The translations under genes were made by a program, and so were the position numbers. The notes below the pieces were generated by a model. It made no database searches and was not told the origin of the DNA. It saw only the letters and a program-made list of their open reading frames with translations. Shown here one piece after another: positions 37,166 to 48,649 of a DNA stretch of 64,000 nucleotides (position 1 is the first letter of the stretch; every line of letters begins with the position of its first letter). The stretch comes from Weissella confusa (GTDB lineage Bacteria; Bacillota; Bacilli; Lactobacillales; Lactobacillaceae), in contig JACSZT010000005.1 of NCBI GenBank assembly GCA_014332815.1, positions 1 to 64,000 on the forward strand, written 5' to 3'.

Positions 37166-37363
37166 AATCTATTCTACTATTCTGAACCCTTATGCATCTT
37201 TTCCTTCAAGTCTTCAACCGCATCGGCAGCCTTTTCCTTGATATCCCCCATTGCATCCCGGGCCTTACCAGCAAGGTTTTGTGTCTTACCTTCAGCTTCA
37301 ACGCGCTCGTTTCCAGTCGCTGATCCAACAACTTCCTTTGTCTTTCCAGCTGCTTCGTCGTAC
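36968..37363 (-). CDS. CsbD family stress protein
   Basis: Start ATG at 36996 after AAAGGGGGATGATTTAT; stop TAG at 37177; 71 aa restored. MAMSDHVKG, YDEAAGKTKEVVGSATG, KTQNLAGKARDAMGDIKEKA, KEKMHKGSE: a small, highly charged CsbD protein, usually induced by stress. Followed by a terminator. Confidence 0.9.
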
Positions 37364-37523
37364 CAATGTCAACACAATTTGGAAATAAATATACGTATAC
37401 CCCGTTGACTATATGAGTTACAAATAGCTAAAACGCCTTAAAATAGGCATTTAAACTAGTTATATCTTATTCACGAAATTCATAAAAACAGTAAATTTAT
37501 GCAATAACTTACTTTTTGTACAC

Positions 37524-37562
37524 AAAAACAGGGATGATGTTCGCTGCCATCATCCCTGTTTT
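37524..37562 (-). terminator. terminator after csbD
   Basis: AAAACAGGGATGATGGCAGCGAACATCATCCCTGTTTTTGTG on the minus strand; it follows csbD only in restored order. Confidence 0.8.
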
Positions 37563-38155
37563 ATTGTTACGTTCTTCGTTGCGATCAATGATTCTCCTGG
37601 TGTCATCTCGTCCACGTAATCCATATAAAGAATTGGATAACGGTTGGGAATCAAATCCATGATTTCAGTCGTCGTTAAAACTGCCATAGTCTCACTCCTT
37701 CCAAAAAGTATTTCGAACATCAAACTATTCGATATTCAAATCATATTTTGTTTTACGCACTGTAACTTCAAGACGTCGCCTGGTTTTACCATGCGCTTGA
37801 ACTTGGCATTATCAATACCCGTCATATAAGCCGTCTTACCAACAAATTGTGGTGATGACAAAATCAAGATTGATGCCGCTTGTGCAAGTGATTCAATAAT
37901 CAACACACCAGGCATAACTGGGTTCCCTGGAAAGTGACCTTGGAAGAATTGTTCATTCGGCCTCATTAATCTGTTCGAACGATGCTTCTTCACTAGCTGC
38001 CATACTTACTTCTCCGTCTCACTCTTGGCGTCAGCCGCCTTTTTCTCGTCAGGTGAAACAACAAACATCAATTCGGCGCTAGTTGCTAACTTGCCATCAA
38101 CCATAGCTTTGACGTTTACTGTTCCCATGTTCTCTCTCAGATTACCGAATTCTAC
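37562..38155 (-). CDS. fabZ: 3-hydroxyacyl-ACP dehydratase (first copy)
   Basis: Start ATG at 37687 after GGAAGGAGTGAGACT; stop at 38006; 157 aa restored. [45 protein letters not shown] (catalytic His and Glu), [13 protein letters not shown]. Dehydrates 3-hydroxyacyl-ACP in FASII. A second FabZ is encoded at 44294-44887; in lactic acid bacteria without FabA/FabM one copy often also isomerises for unsaturated fatty acids. Confidence 0.9.
37702..37745 (-). promoter_or_regulatory. fab operon promoter (-10 part) and FabT-type operator
   Basis: In restored order TTGACA (displayed 37367-37372, block 37364-37561) stands exactly 17 bp before TATGAT (displayed 37740-37745, next block). Directly downstream is the AT-rich inverted element ATTTGAATATCGAATAG/TTTGATGTTCGAAA, close to the FabT site consensus AGTTTGAnnnTCAAACT. 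fabT is the second gene of the operon, which fits autoregulation. Confidence 0.7.
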
Positions 38156-38749
38156 CCTTCACTAGCTTATCGATTACGCTCGTCATCGCACTAGGCGTCA
38201 AGTGCACCATTTCGGCGACTTGTGACGCTGTACGTGTCTCATACATCGAGATGGCTGCAATCGTGTGCATATCCTTAATCGTGATGTCATTAAACTTTGA
38301 TTCACGCAATGAGGCTTCCTCAATCCAGACAACGTTGTTGAAAACGTTAACTAAGTGAAGATATTCTTGCAAATTAATCACTGCTTTACGTACGGCAGCC
38401 GCTTCATCGTCGGATAGAGAGTCAAACAATGAGTGGGCCATACCGCGGTGGAAAGCCTCGTGTGCACGGAAAACCGTACGTCCCGAGTGCGTTAGTACAA
38501 GATGGACAACACGTCGATCTTCGTCATCACGACGACGCTCAACATATCCCTGTCACAGCCAAATCACTGGTATCTTCAGTGTCGACGATGTGACGTTGCC
38601 GAATTCCAGTACGTGAACTAATCCATTCATCAGACGTGTCCATGAATGATGCTAAATCATCATTTGTCACGACTCGTGACGGGATTGCTCGCGCTGACTG
38701 GACGATGGTAAATTTTTCCATGTCGCCCTCTCTTAGAACTGGATCAACT
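37958..38749 (-). CDS. fabT: MarR-type fatty acid synthesis repressor FabT
   Basis: Start ATG at 38003; stop at 38733; 152 aa restored. [18 protein letters not shown], the winged-helix part [24 protein letters not shown] and [19 protein letters not shown]. Placed second in the fab operon as in Streptococcus and Leuconostoc, where FabT with acyl-ACP represses the operon. Confidence 0.9.
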
Positions 38750-39739
38750 CTTGCCATACTCAACGTATAAACGAAACCTGAACAAGCAGCGCTTAGGTCC
38801 CAAGCGAAAGCATTGTGCGCACCGATTTTCCCCTGCACAATTTGTGCAACACTCGGTGACAATGTATCCGGTGACATCGTGCCAACTAAGATGAAATCTA
38901 GTTGATCCGCTGTCAAACCAGCTTGATGGAGGAGTTTTTCTGCTACCGGGAACTGTGAACGTTCACCAAACGTTTTCAATGATTCAGCTAGCAAACCAGT
39001 TGCTGCTGTTGTGCGTTCTAGTAAGACACCCGCTGCGCCATCTCCGAAGAGTACGGCCGTTGAACGGTCTTCCCAGTCCACGAGTTTGCTCAACACTTCC
39101 GCCCCGATAACTAAGCCTCGTTCATAGCGCGTTGAGAGCAATGAATGTCCGTTTGCTTGGTGCAATAGGTAAACATCAATATCATCAGGTTTTAAATCAG
39201 CTTTAGCCAACGCTTCATTTAAGACATTTGGTACTTCGCGGGTTGCAAAGCTGTAAACCTCACGTCCGTCCATTTTGAAATATGGATCAGCCGTCTTCCA
39301 CGTACCGGCAAAATGATTTGCGTTTTGCTGTTGACCAGCCGTTGTAATCAAGGCGCCAACCGTCAATCCACCACCAAATCCGGCAATTGCGATTGTTTGT
39401 CCTGCGTGTACCGTGCCTGCTTCACGAAGTTCGTCAAGCAAGATACCGATACTTGCAGCACTTGTGTTTCCATATGAAGCCATGTTCATTGGGAACTTTT
39501 CAATTGGTTGGCCAAAACGCTTCGCAATACTGCTGATAATGTTGTCTTCAGTCAAGTTCGTTTCAGGCTTAACTTCGCCCTCTTCCAAATCAAATTGGTC
39601 TACCAAGATTTCAGTTACCTTGTTCAAAATTTCTGCTTCAGTCATGTTAATATCCTCTGTTTTCTTTAAAATTTAAAAGTAGTTTGAAAATTAAAATGTA
39701 TACGTCATATACAATTTTAGAAAAATAAATTACACCTTG
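38552..39739 (-). CDS. fabH: beta-ketoacyl-ACP synthase III
   Basis: Start ATG at 38721 after GAGAGGGCGAC; stop at 39730; 323 aa restored. [36 protein letters not shown] (catalytic Cys), DVYLLHQANG (His), ASYGNTSAASIGILL (Asn), AGFGGGLTVGA. Starts fatty acid chains from acetyl-CoA and malonyl-ACP. Confidence 0.95.
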
Positions 39740-39937
39740 TATAATGGATTATTTAGCTTGACGCTCATTTTGCGGTTCCCTTTCTCTTTGGGTCTGTGTG
39801 ATTAGGCGTTTACTTGCTCAGAAACCTTGTTTACCAAGTCTTGAACAGTTTGAATTTCTTCAGCAACAGCCAACTTGATGTCGAAGTCGTCTTCGATACG
39901 GTTCAACACTTCAAACAAATCCAATGAATCTGCGTCG
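39542..39937 (-). CDS. acpP: acyl carrier protein
   Basis: Start ATG at 39645 after CAGAGGATATTAAC; stop at 39802; 79 aa restored. MTEAEILNKVTEILVDQFD, then NDADSLDLFEVLNRIEDDF with the DSL serine for phosphopantetheine, and KVSEQVNA at the end. In displayed order the DSL half is read into the next gene. Confidence 0.95.
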
Positions 39938-40927
39938 TACATCACGTTGACACCGAACGGCTTATCAGTAACTTCACGGGCACGGCGAATTTCTTCACGC
40001 ACCTTATCAGCCTTCCAATATCCCGTTCCGATGATACCCAAACCACCTGCCTCAGAGACAGCACCTGCAAGATGACCAGTCCCTGCCCAGGCCATACCAC
40101 CTTGGATGATAGGGTACTTCATGCCTAACTTTTCATCTTCAGCAACAACCGCATCGACACCCTTCTTTTCCATCATCTTAGCAAGTCCAACTGATGGAAC
40201 AACTGGAATTACCAAAATGTCGTGGCTGTGCAATTCTTCGATAAATGGTGATGGATCACCAGCACCGGTTGCGACAACCTTAACACCTTCTTCGATGATG
40301 ACGTCGAAGACTTCGCGAATGTGACGTGACAACGCGTGAACTTCAGATTCTTCCGAAGCCAAGAAACGTGTTCCCATTTGTACACCTGAGGCACCTAGCA
40401 TGAAGGCCGCAGCAACGCCGCGACCATCTGCAATACCACCAGCTGCGATAACTGGAATCTTCAATGCGTCAACCACTTGCGGTACCAACGTCATCGTCGT
40501 CAACATACCAATGTGACCACCTGACTCCATAACAGCTCGGCGAAGTGAACCATTTTCAAGTTCTTCAATCGCATCTGCATCTGGCTTAGGCTTTGTGATT
40601 TCAATACGTTCTTGTTTAACAAAGTTCTTTGACATCTTCGTCTTCAAAACACGAGCGCGGTTACCCATCAATTCACCGGTAACCAACGTATCAATGTCCT
40701 TTGCCTTGACAACGGCATTCTTGAAGTTGTTGCCAACTTGTTGGGCACCTTGACCACTCATCAATAGTCCTAGTTTCATGTTCTCTCCCCTGTTGTTTGG
40801 TTAGTTCAACAAGTCTTCGGCTTGTGACCAAACATCTTCTAGAATTTGTGCCACTGGCTTAATCTCAGTAATCATTCCTGAAATTTGACCAGCCATGAAG
40901 GCACCGTTTTCCTTATCACCATCAAGC
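39740..40927 (-). CDS. fabK: enoyl-ACP reductase II (FMN-dependent)
   Basis: Start ATG at 39768; stop at 40801; 315 aa restored. KYPIIQGGMAWAGTGHLAGAVSEAGGLG, GVDAVVAED, VIAAGGIADGRGVAAAFMLGASGVQMGTRF, and the end EDVWSQAEDLLN. FabK/nitronate-monooxygenase fold; last reduction of each FASII cycle. FabK rather than FabI implies resistance to triclosan-type inhibitors. Confidence 0.92.
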
Positions 40928-41917
40928 TCTGGCTTTGCCATAACGTCTGACAAAGCATTGTAAATACCCATACTCATTGCCAAAATAGCAGGTTGTGTGT
41001 ACTTCGTTTGCTTGATGTTGTCTTCACTATTTACAACAGTGGCCATGACATCATAGCCAAGCAACTCACTCGCACGGTCAATTGTTTCTTGATATTCAGG
41101 TAAGTTTGCGTACAAGTCAGCTCCCCCTTGTAGCTTTTCAAGCGTTGCAACTACCATATCTTGTTCATCCGTCATAACGGCAACCATCTTACCTGGGTTG
41201 GCATCACCGGCCGCTTGCATGTAAGCACCACGATCCTTGATAATGCACATCGCTTGTTCAAACGTCATTGCACCTGCAGCAGTCAATGCACTGTATTCGC
41301 CCAAACTTAGGCCCAATGCAGCGCTTAAGCGAACTGCCAATTGATCAGCAGCCGTTTGCAACAATGGTGTGTGGAAAGCCCCTGAAACTGGCAATTCAAC
41401 CATACGTGAGACACCAGCTTCAGTTAGCGCTGCCATGGCATCATTAACATCTGCTTCAATACCACCAATGACCAATTGGTTAAATGTGTTGAAGTTAGCT
41501 GGATAAACGCGCTTGCCAGCTCTGGCAAACTTCATCAAGGTGTCGCTTGGACCAAACTCAATCAACGTATCAACACCATCATCAACCATCGCTTGCAACG
41601 CTTGGGCAAAGTAGGTTGGTGACGTGATTTGTTGCAACAAGGTTGCCTTCACGTCGTCAAACTTTTGACCCGTCGTGTTTGAATAAACAGCAAATTCAGG
41701 CGTGTTAAACGTTTCGTCAAACACGTGCACCAGCTTCATCGAAAGCCTTGGCAATTGCCAACCCAATACCACGTGTTGATCCCGTGATCAACACGTTCTT
41801 TCCTGCAAGATCCATTATTGTACTGTCTCCTGTTCTGCAATCAACATGTCGCGAACTTCATTAAATGAAGCAAGGTCCTTCACGCAGTAGCGCTTAACGT
41901 CCTTACCAACAATCTTC
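40730..41917 (-). CDS. fabD: malonyl-CoA:ACP transacylase
   Basis: Start ATG at 40779 after GGGGAGAGAAC; stop at 41815, overlapping the fabG start; 314 aa restored. MKLGLLMSGQGAQ, KYTQPAILAMSMG, GLSLGEYSAL (catalytic Ser), VSGAFHTPLL (His), EFGPSDTLMKFA. Loads malonyl groups onto ACP. Confidence 0.93.
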
Positions 41918-42709
41918 TTTCATCCCCATAGCCAACTTGTCGTCAACGATACCAGCGTTGTTAACCAAGATGTCGATGCCGTCTACTTCTTCAAGCAAAC
42001 CTGCCAACGCATCGTTAACACTGTTTTCATCAGCGATATCAGCCGTAATTGCCAATGTGTCTTCACTGAATTCAGCCATTACTTCAGGCTTCACGGCTGA
42101 ACGTCCGTGCAAAATGAACGTCTTCGTCAATCCGACGATACCAGCCTTTGACGCAGCGTAGTTAGCTTGTCCAACGTTACCCATCAATCCCACCACTGAT
42201 GCGATGTTAATGATGTTTCCTGAACGGGCGCTCAACATCTTCTTGAAGAGTGGTTGCGTCACGTTAAACGTACCGTTCAAGTTTGTGTTCACCACATTGG
42301 CGAATTCGCTAGGGTGGCCAGTGATGTAATCGTTTTGAGCCAAGAACAAGGCAGTTTGTGCGATTTCAGCCGCGTTTCCAAAACGCTTCAAAGGCACAGC
42401 CTCTAGGACTTGTTCCTTAACCTTGTCAGACAAAGCATCCGTCATGTCAGAAACGATCATGCCGGGCGCGATTGCGTTAACACGAATGCCACGCATTGCG
42501 CCTTCCTTTGCACCATCCAAAAAGTCATTTGCTGTATTACCGACGGGTGTAACTGCACCCAAACCTGTTACGACAACTCGTGTCATGTTGTTCTCCTCTA
42601 CTTTCCTAAAGCGTTAGATACGACTTATTTAAATAAGTTACGAAAGAATAAGTGCATCAAGTCGTATCTGGTTTCCTTAGATGTACAATCCACCATCGAC
42701 CGTAATTGT
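41720..42709 (-). CDS. fabG: 3-oxoacyl-ACP reductase
   Basis: Start ATG at 41815; stop at 42677; 240 aa restored. GKNVLITGSTRGIGLAIA, DILVNNAGI, IINIASVVGLMGNVGQANYAASKAG (Ser-Tyr-Lys), [26 protein letters not shown]-dependent reduction in FASII. Confidence 0.94.
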
Positions 42710-43897
42710 ATCTGCCAAACCAGCGTTTTCCAAAGCTTCACCAGCTGCGTGAACGGCATATTGTGAGAACAAATCCATCTTGCGAGCTTCGCGCTTTCCA
42801 ACGCGTTCTGCAGGATCGAAGCCCTTCACTTCACCGGCAACTGTGACACCCGTCTCTGTGGCGTCAAACTTTGTAATTGGGGCAATACCAACTTGACTGT
42901 TAAAGATTGTGTAGTTAATTCCCTTGGCACCGTAACGCATTGACACGTTACCTGACACCATGTTTGGGATAGCGTTTGGCACGAACATTGGGCTCACACG
43001 TTGTGGTCCCTTGTCGTGCATCTTGATAACTTGTTCTTCGATCGTCGTCAAACCACCGATTCCGTTACCCATGATAACGCCGAAACGATCCGGGTTATCA
43101 ACACCATTAACATCAAATGGCTTTGAAGCTTCAAGTGGGTTGGGCTCAGTTGACAAAGCAGTCAACGCAGCAAATCCTGAGATTCCCATTTCGTTAACCG
43201 TTGCTTCTGAACCACCCGTAACCATCACATCGTACTTGCCTGATTGGATACGCCAGAAGGCTTCACCAATCGCGTTCGTCGCACTGGCGCACGCCGTTGA
43301 CAACCCAGCGTCTTGCAAAGCCAACTTCACTGAACCAGCAGGTCCTGATCCGTCAGGTGTTGGACTCGTCAAGTGGTAGGCATCTGAGTTAGCCCCATAA
43401 CCAACCACTTCGGCGATAATCTTGGCACCGCGAGCTTGCGCATGTTCCAAAGATTCCAAAACCAAAATTCCTGAACCTTCACCCATGACGAAACCGTGAC
43501 GTCGAACCAAAGCACCGATTGCAGCGATTGCTTCAATGGCACCAGCGGCTCCTAACAAGTGCCCTGTCATACCCTTAGTTGATGAAACAAGCACACCGTT
43601 CTTTCCGAATACCAACTCCATTGCCTTTGATTCGGCAGCATCGTTAGCACCAGTAGCTGTTCCGTGCGCGTTGACATAGTCAATGTCGCTAGCTTCAATT
43701 TCGAATGTCATCTAATTGCAAACCCATTAATTCTCACTCCACTTCTTGAAAATGATAGCGGCGTTGTGGCCACCAAATCCGTAGTTAGCTGACAAAACGT
43801 AGTTAGGGGCAACAAACTTGTTGTCGTCATTAACCAACGTTACACCAGCAGTTTCAGGATCTTGTTCCGTCACACCAACGTTAACTGGCAATTGCTC
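42512..43897 (-). CDS. fabF: beta-ketoacyl-ACP synthase II
   Basis: Start ATG at 42586 after AGAGGAGAACAAC; stop at 43727; 411 aa restored. [35 protein letters not shown] (catalytic Cys), [19 protein letters not shown] (His), [14 protein letters not shown] (His), YGFGGHNA. Elongating condensation enzyme. Confidence 0.95.
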
Positions 43898-44491
43898 GCT
43901 TTTCTTCCTTATCCAATGGATGATGCTCAGCAGCTGCTACAGGCGCCTCTGCTGTCGCGACACTCGCAACAGCTGGCTGTGCAGGCGTCGTGACAACAGG
44001 TTGCGCGATTTCGTTCTTGCTCAAGTGCAAGCTGAAATCATCTGATTGCAATGAAAACTCACGCAATGAACTGTTTTCCAAATCTTGCATTAAAGCATCT
44101 TCTTCCTCAACCAAAATTTCAGTAATGATACCAGCAACTTCACTCTTTACTGGTGTCATCAACTTCATTGCTTCAACAATCGCAACTTGCTCACCAACGG
44201 CAACGTGGTCACCCACTTGCTTAAATGGTGCTGCATCTGGATTTGGCTTCAAGTAAACCGTACCAACCAACGGTGCGTCGATTGTTACGCCTTGGACCTC
44301 TTCGTTGATTGTGATGTTCTTAATCGCAACCGTCTTCTCACCGGGTACCAATTCCTCAACCGTATCCAACATCAACATTGGGTAACGGTGTGGCAAGATC
44401 TCTTGAATTTCTTGTGTGTTTAATACTGACATGTCGAGACCTCCTTAGGCATCCAATTCGACACGGAATAGTGCGTGACCGTAGTCAACAA
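43700..44491 (-). CDS. accB: biotin carboxyl carrier protein of acetyl-CoA carboxylase
   Basis: Start ATG at 43727; stop at 44445; 156 aa restored. N-terminal part MGLQLDDI and [11 protein letters not shown], an Ala/Pro/Val-rich linker, then the biotinyl domain [32 protein letters not shown] (Lys biotin site) and the end [12 protein letters not shown]. Overlaps the fabF stop (TAATGG). Confidence 0.94.
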
Positions 44492-44887
44492 TATCAAGCG
44501 TCACTTCAAGACGCATTTGATCACCAGGCTTTACCATCTTACGGAAACGGGCCTTCTTGATACCACCAAAATAAGCTGTCTTACCCTTGAACTCAGGCAT
44601 TGACAACAACGCCACTGCACCAGCTTGGGCAAGAGCCTCAACCGTCAAAGCGCCTGGGAACGTTGGGTTACCAGGGAAGTGGCCTTGGACGAAGAGTAAA
44701 TTGCGACAGATTTAATGCCCATTTCCTTCAGTGTACGGATGACACGAACGGCGATTTCACCGCGGTTCGCGACTAACACTTTCTTGAACATTTTAGTCTC
44801 CAATAATAAACGTCAAATCAGCTGTTGTAGCCTTCTTACCGTTAACGTAAGCAATACCCTTACCCTCACCGATTGGTCCGCGCAAAC
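44294..44887 (-). CDS. fabZ: 3-hydroxyacyl-ACP dehydratase (second copy)
   Basis: Start ATG at 44432 after AAGGAGGTCTCGAC; stop at 44793; 143 aa restored. [36 protein letters not shown] (His), [10 protein letters not shown] (Glu), [13 protein letters not shown], and a [19 protein letters not shown] end. FASII dehydratase within the acc gene cluster. Confidence 0.93.
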
Positions 44888-46273
44888 AAAACCAACCGCT
44901 TCCGCCATTTCAACGAATAACTCATTTTCAGATAAGAAACCATAACCTGGATGAATTGCTTCAGCACCCGTCAACAAAGCGGCGCTCAAGATATTCTTCA
45001 TGTTCAGGTAACTATCTTTTGACTTTGGTCCTCCAACTGAAATTGCTTCATCGGCCAACTTCACATGGAGGCTATCCGCATCAGCGTTACCACCGCCACC
45101 AGCCGCAGCCTTTAGCAATAGTGGATAGCCCACGCGATCAGCCACCGCCTTGGCTTCTGTAGCATCACGAATGAAGCCTTCAGAACCAGGAATAACTGGT
45201 ACGCCAGCAGCTCGCATTGATTCACGGGCGTTGGCCTTGTTACCCATCAGCTCAATCACCTTAGGGCTCGGACCAATCCACTTGTGCAATGAGCAGTTAC
45301 GCTCAGGGAAGTACAATACATTGCCGAAACGATCACGCATCACTTGCATCTCAATGTGACGCACGTTCTCCATAACCTTTTCAACGTACATGTGTTCATC
45401 CCCAAACGCAGCCTTCGCTTCACGTTGGGCATCATCGAACTTGTCTGCCAACTCATCAGCTGAGTAAACAAAACGCATTCCAGGGTGCTCAACCTGAATA
45501 CGTGTGTTCATTTCCATAAAGTAGAAATTGCCATCGTGGTCTTGCAAGAATTCCAACGTCCCAGTGTTCTCGTACTGCAAAGCGTTAACCGCCTTCGTTG
45601 CGATTTCACCAAGGTTGTCACGCATTTCTTGCGTGACACCAAGCGCTGGACTTTCTTCCATTACCTTTTGATTATTACGACCACCTGTTGGCAAAAAGGC
45701 AAAATCAATTGTGCCGGCACTTGGCGCAAAGTTCTTTGCTGGTTGTTCCGCATTCAAACGAACTTCCAAAGCATGTCCCTTCAAGGCAATGTCTGCTTGT
45801 GACACAGACAATGGCTCACCAGCTGCCACTTCAATTTGCATACGAATCAAGTCAACACCGGTTACCATTTCAGTAACAGGATCGTGCAACAACGCCTTTT
45901 GGAATTCAGCGTTCGTGCTGACCCCGTGAACAACCAATTCGTCCAAGATACGATCCATCTTTGTAACTGCATCGGCACGGTTATTGGCGTGAACCAACAA
46001 CTTACCAATCATCGAGTCGTAGAATGGTTGAATCTTATCACCAGCATAAATGGCAGAATCGATACGAATACCAGGATGGGCACGCCAAGAACAAGCCATC
46101 TGGAATGCGATCGTTTAGGTTCGCATCTCGCTTAATCTTGGGAGTTGAAACCGTGGTGTTATTAAATAAATCCATGCCTCTCCTCCTTAATCCGCCTTAG
46201 GCAGACTGGCTTGCCATCGTGGCAAGAACTCCTTCTCCAAGTAACGTGTGTCGAACATCCCACGGGCAACCGT
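44690..46273 (-). CDS. accC: biotin carboxylase of acetyl-CoA carboxylase
   Basis: Start ATG at 44791 after GGAGACTAAA; stop at 46187; 458 aa restored. [56 protein letters not shown] (ATP loop), [31 protein letters not shown] (catalytic Glu/Asn), [27 protein letters not shown], and the end [10 protein letters not shown]. The clearest example of correct collinearity only after restoring seven blocks. Confidence 0.96.
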
Positions 46274-47065
46274 TTTGTTGTTGCGCACGTTCCAACTTCG
46301 CCGCATACCCTGGGAAGTCTGAATCGGCCAACTTCAAATCAGCATCTAGTTCTTCAAAATCATTCGTCATCAAGGCCATGCGTTCGCGTGCTTGCAAACG
46401 GAAACCATAACCACAATTTGGGCAGACACGGTGGTCACCCAATTGCTTTGAATAGAGTTGTGCGCCACAGTACATACGCGCACCACCTGATGCGGTAAAC
46501 AAGATGACTGGCAACTTAGCTGCCGTCGCGTGCTCAAACAAGCGCGTGATTTTTTCACCCGTGATTGAACCCAATGACCCCATGATGAAGTAAGAATCCA
46601 TGATACCAATAGCGACGCGTTGGTCTTCAAGGGTCGCTACTCCCGTCAAGACTGAGTCGCCCAATTCCGCGATGACACGCTTACCAGCAAAACCAATCAA
46701 CGCGTGTGGCTCTGCCAATGTAATGTCACCTTGCATGGCGAATGATGCGGTTACCCCACCCATTGTAGGGTCCGTTAGAACCACAATGTATGGTAAACCG
46801 GCATCTTGGTGCGCCGCAACTGCGCCTGACACCTTTGCCATTTGCATCAATGAGTGAATACCCTCTTGCACCACCTGCACAGGGGTTAATTCACGACGAA
46901 ATAGGGCTGCCATTTACTTAACCTCCGCTGTTTGGTGAAAACGCACAAGTTGTGCGAGAATTGCTGCCATTTGTGGGCGTTGCACAATCGCATCGATAAA
47001 GCCATTTTCCATGACTGTCTCGGCACGTTGGAACTCCTTCGGCAACTTTTCGTGAATCGTTTGCT
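46076..47065 (-). CDS. accD: acetyl-CoA carboxylase carboxyltransferase beta subunit
   Basis: Start ATG at 46175 after AAGGAGGAGAGGC; stop at 46914; 281 aa restored. Zinc ribbon ACPYCGAQL...CPNCGYGF (four Cys), [69 protein letters not shown]. With the alternative block phase a stop would appear at VIEQ, so this gene helps to set the phase. Confidence 0.95.
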
Positions 47066-47857
47066 AGCGCTTTGCCAACTTGTCTTTGATGTCGGTTCCC
47101 TTGTCGATGGCAATCACCGTCACTGGCTTACCATCAAGGTTCGCTAGGCCACCGATGACACTCGCGTCATCACCAGCAAAACGATCACCGTGTAGTTCAA
47201 AGAAATCAGTGAAGATACCGTCAATAATTTCGCGTGCTGAGAATCGATCCTCACGCGACTTTTAGGCAATCATTGGTACCGGGTACGTCATACTTTGCAG
47301 AATACTTTGGGCGATTGCCTCACCTTGTCCTTGGTCTTCAGCTGACTTACCAGGAAAAGCACCTGGCGTGTTGATAAAGGTGATGATAGGACGACCAAAC
47401 TTAGCCGCTTGGTCCATCAAACGGGTAGCCTTACGATAACCGTACGGCTCAGGAGACCCGTAAATCTCGTTCGCTAAGAGATCATTTGGCGTCAAGCCCA
47501 TCAATTCGGCTGCTTCAGCACTGCGCTTGGCATCTTTCCACAAAATAGCTGCAAATCCTTCCGGAGAGAGAATGGAATACGTTGCATTTTGGAACATCCA
47601 AACTTGGTCAGATGTCGCTAGGGCCAACGCGCCCCCTGACCCACCTTCACCGTACACAAAAAACGCCAGATAGTAACTATCTGGCGTTCGATATTGAATA
47701 ATTGCAATTGTTTAAAATGCTCGGAAACGTGCGCGACGTTGCTTAACAAGTTCGTCAGGTGCAAGTGTTTGCAACTTTGAAATCTCATCTTGCAACTTGG
47801 CACGAACCAAATTGAAGACACGTGCATGTGAGCGACTCTCTGGCACGATGTAGTCAA
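46868..47857 (-). CDS. accA: acetyl-CoA carboxylase carboxyltransferase alpha subunit
   Basis: Start ATG at 46913; stop at 47712; 261 aa restored. [89 protein letters not shown], and the end [10 protein letters not shown]. Last gene of the FASII/ACC operon; a terminator follows. Confidence 0.95.
47660..47690 (-). terminator. terminator after accA
   Basis: AACGCCAGATAGTTACTATCTGGCGTTTTTTG on the minus strand, ending at the block edge. Confidence 0.8.

Positions 47858-48649
<792 letters not shown>

Noticed and set aside
46868-47065. Nonsense codon in accD after GKRVI
   Set aside because: Same phase effect; the correct joint gives [11 protein letters not shown].
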